From: Prevotella sp. UBA3288
GTDB taxonomy: Bacteria; Bacteroidota; Bacteroidia; Bacteroidales; Bacteroidaceae
Length of the DNA: 12,948 nucleotides
Direction of reading: 5' to 3'
NCBI GenBank assembly: GCA_002361655.1
Contig: DETM01000025.1
Location: 1 to 12,948, forward strand
The notes under the pieces are model-generated. The model did no database searches. It saw nothing but the letters and a program-made list of their open reading frames with translations, and was not told the origin of the DNA. The position numbers were made by a program, and so were the translations under genes. Each line of letters opens with the position of its first letter. The first letter of the stretch is position 1. Positions 7,180 to 12,625 of this stretch are shown piece after piece.

Positions 7180-8264
7180 ACAGAAAAATCATCTTAGCAG
7201 CCTGCCTTTGGCTGATGGCCATAGCAGCGAGCCCCTCCCCTCGGCGAGGTTTGGAGGGGAGCGCACATACCGTTGTCAACGTCGGCAAGACGGGCTATCA
7301 GATTCCCGTCACCGCCACCTTCGAACTGAAGAACAACAGTTCGCGCCGACTGGTCATCGACCGGGTGAAGACCGACTGCGGCTGTACGCAGGCCGAATTC
7401 CCCCGCAAGGCGATTGCTGCCGGCGAGAAATACACCGTCTCCATGACCTACGATGCACGCATGCTCGGACATTTCTCCAAGCAGGCGGCCGTCTACTATG
7501 CCGGACAGACGCAACCGGTCTACCTCACCATGGAGGGCGTCGTGCTGGCGGAGTTGAAGGACTATTCCAGAACGCATCCCTATGCCTTCGGCGAAATGCT
7601 GGCCGACCAGGACAATGTCGAGTTCGACGATGTCAACAAGGGCGAACGCCATCAGACGGTCATCAACATCGTCAACAATGGCGAGAAGGCCATGACACCC
7701 AACGTGCTCCATCTGCCTCCCTACCTCTCGGCCGATGTACAGCCCGACACGCTGCTGCCCGGGCGTGCAGGCCAGGTGACGCTCACCCTTAACTCGCAGG
7801 AGATTCACGACTTCGGACTGACCCAGACTACTGTCTACCTGGCTTCGCAACTGGGCCAGAAAGTCAGTGACAACATCGAACTGCCCGTCTCCGTGGTACT
7901 CCTGCCCAGCACCATCGGCTTCGAGGGTGCCAACAAGCAGTATGCACCGTCGCTCCGTTTGTCGGCCGACTCGCTGACGTTGGGCATGGTCAACGGCCGG
8001 AAACGCAAGAGCGGCATCATCACCCTGACCAACACCGGACGTCTGCCTCTGACCATCTCCTCGCTGCAGATGTTTACTCGCGGTCTGAAGGTCACACTCG
8101 ACAACCGGGAACTGCAGCCGCAGCAGTCGGCAAAACTGAAAATCGCCATCGACGACCGTCACTTGCTGCTCAAGGCACGTCAGCGACCGCGTGTGCTGAT
8201 GATTACCAACGACCCCGACCATGCCAAGGTCGTCATCCGTGTCGGCATCAAGAATTCGCTTTAG
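7176..8264 (+). CDS. Secreted DUF1573 (Ig-like) protein
   Basis: A 362-residue exported protein starting inside the macroglobulin stop (ATGA overlap), so the two are translationally coupled. Residues 1-18 form a signal peptide (KIILAACLWLMAIAA). Three beta-sandwich repeats follow. The first (about 40-125) has the DUF1573 signature TDCGCT at 66-71; the second (about 145-245) contains ADVQPDTLLPGRAGQVTLTL; the third (about 265-362) contains GIITLTNTGRLPLTISSLQ. DUF1573 proteins are common exported Bacteroidetes proteins of unclear biochemical role. Residues 19-30 (SPSPRRGLEGSA) are encoded by a GC-rich palindromic repeat inserted in frame right after the signal peptide, an unusual feature. The Cys pair C68/C70 could be redox-active or structural; I cannot tell which. 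Confidence 0.88.
   Translation: MNRKIILAACLWLMAIAASPSPRRGLEGSAHTVVNVGKTGYQIPVTATFELKNNSSRRLVIDRVKTDCGCTQAEFPRKAIAAGEKYTVSMTYDARMLGHFSKQAAVYYAGQTQPVYLTMEGVVLAELKDYSRTHPYAFGEMLADQDNVEFDDVNKGERHQTVINIVNNGEKAMTPNVLHLPPYLSADVQPDTLLPGRAGQVTLTLNSQEIHDFGLTQTTVYLASQLGQKVSDNIELPVSVVLLPSTIGFEGANKQYAPSLRLSADSLTLGMVNGRKRKSGIITLTNTGRLPLTISSLQMFTRGLKVTLDNRELQPQQSAKLKIAIDDRHLLLKARQRPRVLMITNDPDHAKVVIRVGIKNSL
7232..7259 (+). repeat. GC-rich palindromic repeat inside the DUF1573 coding sequence
   Basis: CCCCTCC (7232-7238) CCTC (7239-7242) GGC GAGG (7246-7249) TTT GGAGGGG (7253-7259): an 11-bp stem with a GGC loop and a TTT bulge. The sequence resembles GC-rich palindromes that I associate, from memory, with Bacteroidales intergenic regions. 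Here it sits in a coding sequence, translated in frame between signal peptide and first domain. Confidence 0.7.
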
Positions 8265-8302
8265 CGCTTTTACCAAGCGTAGCGACTAAAAGAAATTGTC
8301 AA

Positions 8303-8316
8303 ATTGTAAATACAAT
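8303..8316 (+). promoter_or_regulatory. Small palindrome before meaB
   Basis: ATTGTA (8303-8308), AA, TACAAT (8311-8316), 7 nt before the meaB ATG. It could be an operator or an RNA structure at the start site, or chance in AT-rich sequence. No TAnnTTTG box lies in the 59-nt gap after the DUF1573 gene, so meaB is probably read from upstream. Confidence 0.25.
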
Positions 8317-8323
8317 ATCCCTC

Positions 8324-9430
8324 ATGGATCATCCCGAGAACAGTTCAGAATATGCAGGTCTGCAAGTCAACAGTGGTGTTGAGCAGCCCTCAATCATCAA
8401 CCCCTATCTCCAGCGCAACCGCTTCCGCCGCCGCGAAATGACGGTCGCCGAGATGGTCGAAGGCATCGTCAAGGGCAACGTCACCATCCTCTCTCAGGTC
8501 GTCACGCTCATCGAAAGTGTCAACCCCGACCACCAGGCCAAAGCCCAGGAGGTCATCGACCGCTGTCTGCCCTACAGCGGCCGCAGCGTGCGCATCGGCA
8601 TCAGCGGCGTGCCAGGAGCAGGCAAGTCAACCAGCATCGACGAGTTCGGCATCCACCTGCTACGCGAGAAGGGCGGACGCCTGGCCGTCCTCGCCATCGA
8701 CCCCTCCTCCGAGCGCACCAAGGGCAGCATTCTGGGCGACAAGACGCGCATGGAGAAACTCGCCGTCCATCCCGACTCGTTCATCCGTCCCAGCCCGTCG
8801 GCAGGCTCACTGGGTGGTGTGGCCCGCAAGACACGCGAAACCATCATCCTCTGCGAGGCCGCAGGCTTCGACAAGATTTTCGTCGAGACCGTCGGCGTCG
8901 GACAGTCCGAGACAGCCTGTCACTCAATGGTAGACTTCTTCCTGCTCATCCAAGTGGCAGGCACCGGCGACGAACTGCAGGGCATCAAGCGCGGCATCAT
9001 GGAGATTGCTGACGGCATCGTCATCAACAAGTGCGACGGCGACAATGTGGACCGCTGCCACATGGCGGCCACCAACTTCCGCAACGCCCTCCATTTCTTC
9101 CCTATGCCCGAGAGTGGATGGACACCGAAGGTACTGTGCTATAGCGGTTTCTATGGCACCGGTGTCAAGGAGGTATGGGACATGATCTATCAGTACTTCG
9201 ACTTCGTGAAGCAGAACGGCTACTTCGACTACCGCCGCAACGAACAGGCTAAGTACTGGATGTATGAGACCATCAACGAACAACTGCGCCTCCACTTCTA
9301 CAACAACCCCGTCATCCAGGCACAACTCGCTTCTGCCGAACAAAGCGTGTTGCAGGGCCAAAAGACCTCCTTCGTGGCAGCGCAGGACCTGTTGGACAAC
9401 TACTTCAAGAACCTGCCTAAAGACTTATGA
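8324..9430 (+). CDS. meaB: MeaB/ArgK-family GTPase, methylmalonyl-CoA mutase chaperone
   Basis: A 368-residue cytoplasmic G3E-type GTPase. MeaB family members assist assembly and protection of AdoCbl-dependent methylmalonyl-CoA mutase; the older label LAO/AO transport ATPase (ArgK) is misleading. Visible motifs: P-loop GVPGAGKST (residues 95-103), switch region IDPSSERTKGSILGDKTRM (125-143), ETVGVGQSE (188-196) and the base-recognition motif NKCD (235-238). A C-terminal helical dimerisation region ends in DNYFKNLPKDL. The start ATG follows 59 nt after the DUF1573 stop. The 3' end is repeated in diverged form at 10672-10752, where the copy stops directly after NL, so the last four residues PKDL here may have been created by rearrangement. 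No mutase gene lies in the window. Its physiological partner is inferred from the family. Confidence 0.95.
   Translation: MDHPENSSEYAGLQVNSGVEQPSIINPYLQRNRFRRREMTVAEMVEGIVKGNVTILSQVVTLIESVNPDHQAKAQEVIDRCLPYSGRSVRIGISGVPGAGKSTSIDEFGIHLLREKGGRLAVLAIDPSSERTKGSILGDKTRMEKLAVHPDSFIRPSPSAGSLGGVARKTRETIILCEAAGFDKIFVETVGVGQSETACHSMVDFFLLIQVAGTGDELQGIKRGIMEIADGIVINKCDGDNVDRCHMAATNFRNALHFFPMPESGWTPKVLCYSGFYGTGVKEVWDMIYQYFDFVKQNGYFDYRRNEQAKYWMYETINEQLRLHFYNNPVIQAQLASAEQSVLQGQKTSFVAAQDLLDNYFKNLPKDL
9335..9415 (+). repeat. meaB 3'-end direct repeat, copy 1 (inside intact meaB)
   Basis: This 81-nt block is matched by 10672-10752 in the same orientation, start-to-start distance 1337 bp. I count 8 differences in 81 positions, 7 of them synonymous, and the last 21 nt are identical. 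Sequences diverge completely on both sides. Confidence 0.9.
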
Positions 9431-9460
9431 CGAGTTAAGGCAAGTTGTGATAAATAATGA

Positions 9461-9760
9461 CTAAAAAACAGCGGCACACGCTTTTTTAATGTCAATCAAT
9501 CTTGCAAGCAAGGGCTTTTTCTGTCGGGCTACTGACATGTTGTATCGTGCCTGCATGTTGATAAGCAGTTCTGGATTGATGCCAAGGGCGGCCTCAACCA
9601 TGAGAGCGAAATCAGTTGTGACGGGTCGTTTGCCGTTTAAGATCTCATTCAGTTGAGTATAGGGCACAGACAAAACCTCTGAGAATTTCTTTTGCGAAAT
9701 TCCTCTTGCCTCCAGTTCTTCCTTCAGAACATCTCCCGGGTGTGTTGTTATTCTGTTCAT
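9461..9760 (-). CDS. higA: HigA-type antitoxin (XRE helix-turn-helix)
   Basis: A 99-residue DNA-binding antitoxin with the N-terminal signature HPGDVLKEELEARGIS, typical of HigA/VapI proteins, and an HTH at about residues 20-60 (SQKKFSEVLSVPYTQLNEILNGKR). It should bind and neutralise the toxin encoded just upstream and repress the operon. The start ATG lies 9 nt after the toxin stop, giving the toxin-first order usual for higBA. The gene converges on meaB with 30 bp between stops. It lies in an AT-rich segment bounded by copies of the meaB tail, suggesting acquisition. Family identity is strong; toxin pairing is inferred from adjacency. Confidence 0.9.
   Translation of the reverse strand: MNRITTHPGDVLKEELEARGISQKKFSEVLSVPYTQLNEILNGKRPVTTDFALMVEAALGINPELLINMQARYNMSVARQKKPLLARLIDIKKACAAVF
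9463..9487 (+). terminator. Probable terminator of meaB, overlapping the 3' end of the antitoxin gene
   Basis: AAAAAA, AGCG (9470-9473), loop GCACA, CGCT (9479-9482), then a T run to 9487. The core stem is only 4 bp but A and T tracts flank it on both sides, so it could work in both directions between the convergent meaB and antitoxin genes. Confidence 0.45.
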
Positions 9761-9769
9761 GTCTCTATC

Positions 9770-10078
9770 TTATTGATAATGGTTTGTAATGTCAGTTACT
9801 GTGCAGATGGTCACAATGGGTTCAAACCCCTCTTGTCTGATTTTGAACTCCAAACGATAATGATAGTCTATTCGGATAGAAAAGTATCCATTGTCAAGTG
9901 CTTCAAAGTTTAGGGAATTGAACACGAATAAGTCCTCGATGCGTGTAGCGGCCAGGAGCGTATCAATGCGCTTCTGGTATTTTGCTATGACGGATTTCTG
10001 AAAACGGTACTTTTTGTTCGTGCATTTTCCGTCGTTGTACAGTTCTTCGAGATAATCTTTTTCGTATTCTATGACCAT
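9770..10078 (-). CDS. higB: HigB/RelE-superfamily toxin
   Basis: A 102-residue protein starting MVIEYEKDYLEELY, with a core FVFNSLNFEALDNGYFSIRI and a C-terminus TDITNHYQ matching the HigB plan of a conserved Arg-rich strand (IRIDYHYRLEF) followed by an I-D-I-x-x-H-Y end. Members are ribosome-dependent mRNA endonucleases. I prefer the ATG at 10076-10078. A longer reading frame reaches a TTG at 10100-10102, but that codon lies inside the -7 promoter box and upstream of the predicted transcript start, so it cannot be used from this promoter. Encoded 9 nt before the antitoxin and driven by the consensus promoter at 10100-10131. Confidence 0.88.
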   Translation of the reverse strand: MVIEYEKDYLEELYNDGKCTNKKYRFQKSVIAKYQKRIDTLLAATRIEDLFVFNSLNFEALDNGYFSIRIDYHYRLEFKIRQEGFEPIVTICTVTDITNHYQ

Positions 10079-10083
10079 GTTTT

Positions 10084-10099
10084 CAGCCTTATTTGGCTG
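10084..10099 (-). promoter_or_regulatory. Operator-like palindrome at the TA transcription start
   Basis: CAGCC (10084-10088), 6-nt spacer, GGCTG (10095-10099), a perfect inverted repeat lying between the -7 box and the toxin ATG. This is where an autoregulating HigA would be expected to bind; it could also form a small 5' UTR hairpin. Confidence 0.5.
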
Positions 10100-10131
10100 C
10101 AAAGATAAACAATTATTTTGATATTCACAAA
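10100..10131 (-). promoter_or_regulatory. Consensus Bacteroidetes promoter of the toxin-antitoxin operon
   Basis: On the minus strand TTTG (10131-10128), 20-nt AT-rich spacer, TATCTTTG (10107-10100). Both boxes and the spacing match the known primary-sigma consensus, the best promoter in the window. It predicts a start near 10093, giving the toxin a short leader. Confidence 0.85.
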
Positions 10132-10306
10132 TTTAGTGAAGTTTTTTTTCGGGCTGAGCCAATTATATGAAACCACTTTTGGTGGTATGGCTTTTGTATC
10201 CTTGTGGGACAAAGTTATTTTTTCAGATACCTCATTAAATCTCTCAAAAAGTCTATGTATAATATCTCTGCACTCTATGGAAATTTCTCAGTGAGAGCAG
10301 TTTTTT

Positions 10307-10333
10307 AGGTGCAGTTAGTGCACCTTGTTTTTT
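10307..10333 (+). terminator. Intrinsic terminator with no annotated upstream gene
   Basis: AGGTGCA (10307-10313), loop GTTAG, TGCACCT (10319-10325), then TGTTTTTTA. A perfect 7-bp stem followed by a T run on the plus strand, implying a plus-strand RNA arriving from 10132-10306. On the minus strand the stem is followed by A residues, so it is directional. Confidence 0.75.
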
Positions 10334-10399
10334 ATTACCTATATAGCAATGACTGAAAGTGAATAGTCGAATATGGTGACGCATCGCCAAAGTCATGAA

Positions 10400-10436
10400 A
10401 AAAGGTGTGCTCGCAAATCCTTGCGGCACACCTTTT
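10400..10436 (-). terminator. Strong terminator of the secreted-protein fragment
   Basis: AAAAGGTGTGC (10400-10410) pairs with GCACACCTTTT (10426-10436), and an inner CGCAA/TTGCG stem continues to an ATCC loop with one bulged T. Read on the minus strand it ends in a six-T run just past the stop at 10450. A-tract and T-tract on opposite sides allow bidirectional use. Confidence 0.85.
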
Positions 10437-10449
10437 GTTCAGGCAGATA

Positions 10450-10671
10450 TTACTTTATAATGACCTTCAGGCCACCAATAATGTTGATTCCACTGCGAGG
10501 CGCAGATAGGCGTTCACCCTTAAGATTGTAGATGTCCTGCCCCTTTATGTCTGCTTTGACATTGCTAATGCCGGTTGCTGCCTTGTCAGTGAAATAGCCC
10601 GGAGCATCCGTACCACCGTCGATGCGGGCATACTCGGCATCAGTGTGATTGGCATCAAATACTGTGCCGCT
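10450..10671 (-). pseudogene. 3' fragment of a secreted surface protein gene
   Basis: The frame gives about 70 residues ending DIYNLKGERLSAPRSG, then INIIGGLKVIIK and stop. This is the C-terminal style (IYNLxGxR..., GI.II.G.KV.VK) seen at the end of many exported Bacteroidales proteins, preceded by an acidic linker (YARIDGGTDAPGYF). No signal peptide or body domain is present: the 5' end is cut at about 10670, where the sequence becomes the antisense of a meaB tail. The frame stays open through that antisense for about 17 more codons by chance. It retains its own terminator. The lost body is unknown, so no function is assigned. Confidence 0.7.
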
Positions 10672-10755
10672 GCCGAGCAAAGTGTGCTGCAAGGCCACAA
10701 GACCTCGTTCGTGGCAGCGCAAGACCTGTTAGACAACTACTTCAAGAACCTGTAA
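10672..10755 (+). pseudogene. Truncated second copy of the meaB 3' end
   Basis: The plus frame reads AEQSVLQGHKTSFVAAQ, then DLLDNYFKNL and stop TAA, matching the end of the intact MeaB upstream except for Q to H and the missing PKDL. It differs at 8 of 81 nt, 7 synonymous. That pattern means the copy diverged while still encoding a working protein before truncation, so it is more likely displaced from another meaB allele or paralogue than a decayed local duplicate. The Walker and GTPase parts are absent. Confidence 0.85.
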
Positions 10756-10905
10756 TAAAATAGCGACGAAAAGAGAGTGATGCAGATAGGAATAGACAGC
10801 GGCAGCGGATTCTGCTTCGTTACAATATATAAATTTGAGTGATTACACTTGTCATATGTGCTAAACAATCTTTTGATGTCGACAAAATCTCTCATGAACA
10901 AATTT

Positions 10906-11568
10906 TTATACGAAATAATAAGCAGAGAAGATTCCCAGGAGATTGCATGTGACATGCGTAATCACACAATAGCGAACATCTCTGGTTCTCATGTACATCA
11001 GGCAAAGAATGACCGCCATCATCGGCGTGTCTAATCTCCAAATGCCTGTACCTACATGCGCCGCGTAAAAGATGAGTGCATTGGAAACGACAATCGCTAT
11101 CTTGCCGAAAGAGGCTCTTTCCATCACGGATATGTACCATTTCCGTAAAAACAGTTCCTCTGCAATGGGGCCGATGATGGCGAAGGAGAATATATGCAGG
11201 ATCAGGCCCGCCAGCGTATAGGACTCCCGATGGTCTGTATTGGGCGCGTCAAACAAGGAGGTCAGCAGAAGTATAATGAGTTGCCAGAGAACTCCCAATG
11301 CCAAGGATAGAATAGCCGTTTTCATGCTCATTCCAAGGCTCGGATTACGCCATGTTCCTAACTTCTCTTTCTTCTCTTCGTAAAGTAAGACGGCAAAAAT
11401 TGCCAACGGCCACAGAAGGTTTCCTATATCTAATGTTGTACGACTGAAAGGAATATCCCGTGAGAAAATATAGGCGAAGTAGGGCAACAGGAAAACGCCC
11501 ATCAAGATGAAGGAAGCAAGAAAGACTCTTGCCATCTTGAAAATACATTCTTTTTTAGAATACGTCAT
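10906..11568 (-). CDS. CPBP-family intramembrane metalloprotease
   Basis: A 220-residue polytopic membrane protein of the CPBP (CAAX protease and bacteriocin-processing, Abi) family. Three catalytic motifs are all intact: EELFLR (E137, E138, R142), FYAAH (F167, H171) and HVTCN (H205, N209). Hydrophobic segments lie near 14-35, 49-63, 84-106, 118-135, 157-172 and 181-194, then the final helix. These enzymes cleave within or next to membranes; bacterial roles include bacteriocin self-immunity and processing of membrane regulators. It is the last gene of the minus-strand run after the sigma factor. Start ATG at 11566-11568; a TAATTTTG box at 11589-11596 lies just upstream, so it may also have its own promoter. 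The substrate is unknown. Confidence 0.9.
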   Translation of the reverse strand: MTYSKKECIFKMARVFLASFILMGVFLLPYFAYIFSRDIPFSRTTLDIGNLLWPLAIFAVLLYEEKKEKLGTWRNPSLGMSMKTAILSLALGVLWQLIILLLTSLFDAPNTDHRESYTLAGLILHIFSFAIIGPIAEELFLRKWYISVMERASFGKIAIVVSNALIFYAAHVGTGIWRLDTPMMAVILCLMYMRTRDVRYCVITHVTCNLLGIFSAYYFV

Positions 11569-11588
11569 AAAAATAGTTTAAAATGAGA

Positions 11589-11596
11589 CAAAATTA
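11589..11596 (-). promoter_or_regulatory. Candidate -7 box of the CPBP protease gene
   Basis: The minus strand reads TAATTTTG, fitting TAnnTTTG, 20 bp before the ATG. No TTTG -33 is seen at proper spacing, which would fall inside the neighbouring gene. Confidence 0.4.
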
Positions 11597-11605
11597 GGAT
11601 GTATC

Positions 11606-11941
11606 TTATCTGCTTACGTGCGAGCCTATAGTTTCCATTATCCGCATATCGGTAAATTTCTTTCTGCATGGGTCGAACTTCTGCATTTTTACAGCATTAG
11701 GACTAATATCCCATGTTTGCCTTTGCGCTTTGCGGACAAAAGATAGTCCATGCTGCTGTTGGCAACTGTCTATTCTAACTGTGTCACATTTGCACATAGC
11801 CTTCTGCTGACATAAAGAGTCTGTTCTAATGGCTATGCTGTCTTGCTTGACCGTTGTATTGTCCATGCAGTTTTGGCCAATAGCAAAACAAGGTACAATC
11901 AGCAGGGCGATTAGCCCAATAGTTTTTTTTGATACTATCAT
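11606..11941 (-). CDS. Small Cys-rich exported protein, unknown function
   Basis: A 111-residue protein I do not recognise. It starts MIVSKKTIGLIALLIVPC with a clear hydrophobic signal sequence, likely cleaved near FAIG/QN. The mature part has six Cys (25, 44, 50, 52, 60, 92) including an MCKC cluster, suggesting disulfides or metal binding in the periplasm. IVPC is a poor lipobox because of Pro at -1, so lipidation is doubtful. I chose the ATG at 11939-11941: the frame extends upstream to a TTG at 11998, but those 19 residues are charged and would bury the signal peptide. It lies 76 nt after the coiled-coil membrane protein gene and 37 nt before the CPBP gene. Confidence 0.65.
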   Translation of the reverse strand: MIVSKKTIGLIALLIVPCFAIGQNCMDNTTVKQDSIAIRTDSLCQQKAMCKCDTVRIDSCQQQHGLSFVRKAQRQTWDISPNAVKMQKFDPCRKKFTDMRIMETIGSHVSR

Positions 11942-12017
11942 ATAAATTTCGATTGATCTGTTCTTGATTCGCTCGGACAAGCCGATCGTAGCCCGCAAGA
12001 CATTGAGGCATTTTGCT

Positions 12018-12611
12018 CTACTTGCCGTTGACGAACTCGTCGATGTCCTTGATGGCTTTGTTCAGCGAGCGCATTTCGCGATTATAGACAAAGAAAAGTA
12101 TAGGTGCAATTATGATGAACATCACAATTGAAATCACAAGCCTACTGGATGGGATGTTTGTGCCGTAGTGAACTTCAAGCAAAAACCAGATAAACCAGAG
12201 AAGAAGAAAAGGAATCGCGAAGAAAGTGTAAAGCTTCTCTCTACGTTTGTAAGTCCTCAGTCTGTGCTGTGTGTTGATTACATTGTTAGCTGCCAGATAC
12301 TTGTCACGGATTGTACTGACATTCCAGAAATTGAAGAATGCCTCGAAAACCATTCCTATACATACGGCAATGATTGGCAGCCACGAAACACCGACTATGC
12401 TTTTTAAGATATAAACAATTAATGGCACCAATGCCAAGTCAACGACGCCGCCCCAGACACTCATTTGCTTAATCCACGCCACATGGGCCTTCATCGCTTC
12501 TTCCAGCATCTGACGGCTGACTATCTCCTGCTGCTCCAAACGGTTCTTAAACTCTGCGACCTGACTGCGCAGTTGCTCCAATTCTTGTAGGTTATTATTC
12601 TGATTTTCCAT
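12018..12611 (-). CDS. Coiled-coil, four-TM membrane protein encoded behind an ECF sigma factor (putative anti-sigma)
   Basis: A 197-residue protein not assignable to a named family. Residues about 5-45 form a heptad-rich coiled coil (LQELEQLRSQVAEFKNRL). Two TM pairs follow at about 53-70 / 73-95 and 127-146 / 157-176, with a basic loop at 115-126 (HRLRTYKRREK) that should be cytoplasmic. Both ends are then cytoplasmic. The gene lies 14 nt after the sigma factor stop, so the two are almost surely co-transcribed, the position usual for anti-sigma factors. The cytoplasmic coiled coil could hold the sigma factor at the membrane, but there is no recognisable zinc-type or FecR-type anti-sigma domain. 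The role is inferred from position only. Confidence 0.75.
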   Translation of the reverse strand: MENQNNNLQELEQLRSQVAEFKNRLEQQEIVSRQMLEEAMKAHVAWIKQMSVWGGVVDLALVPLIVYILKSIVGVSWLPIIAVCIGMVFEAFFNFWNVSTIRDKYLAANNVINTQHRLRTYKRREKLYTFFAIPFLLLWFIWFLLEVHYGTNIPSSRLVISIVMFIIIAPILFFVYNREMRSLNKAIKDIDEFVNGK

Positions 12612-12625
12612 AATGTTTTGTAGTT

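Larger units (their letters stand above)
10132..10449. other. Intergenic stretch with hairpins and a possible short plus-strand transcript
   Basis: No convincing protein gene. It holds an inverted repeat ACCAC/GTGGT (10172-10186) immediately before a 35-codon plus-strand ORF (ATG 10187, stop TGA 10292-10294, beginning MAFVSLWDKVIF), then the intrinsic terminators at 10307 and 10400. TATCCTTG at 10197-10204 is only a near match to the -7 box. The ORF has no recognisable family and no ribosome binding site. Confidence 0.4.

Noticed and set aside
7194..8276. Minus-strand frame of 360 codons opposite the DUF1573 gene
   Set aside because: Shadow of the real gene, no family signature; the plus frame has a signal peptide and the DCGCT motif.
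8265..8292. Hairpins in the DUF1573-meaB gap (CGCTT/AAGCG and CTTTTA/TAAAAG) as a terminator
   Set aside because: Stems are short, mutually exclusive and not followed by a T run, so there is no support for termination here.
9335..10752. CRISPR array or insertion sequence between the meaB tails
   Set aside because: Only two diverged repeat copies exist, and there are no transposase, integrase or terminal inverted repeats that I can see.
10756..10905. A gene or strong terminator after the CPBP gene
   Set aside because: Only very short frames and weak stems without T runs are present; I see nothing to support.
11826..12011. Alternative minus-strand frame (ATG at 12011) overlapping the Cys-rich protein, with a run of eight A residues that could be a slippery site
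   Set aside because: The frame has no signal peptide or family feature, and nothing stimulatory is visible beside the A run; the ATG at 11941 gives a normal exported protein without frameshifting.
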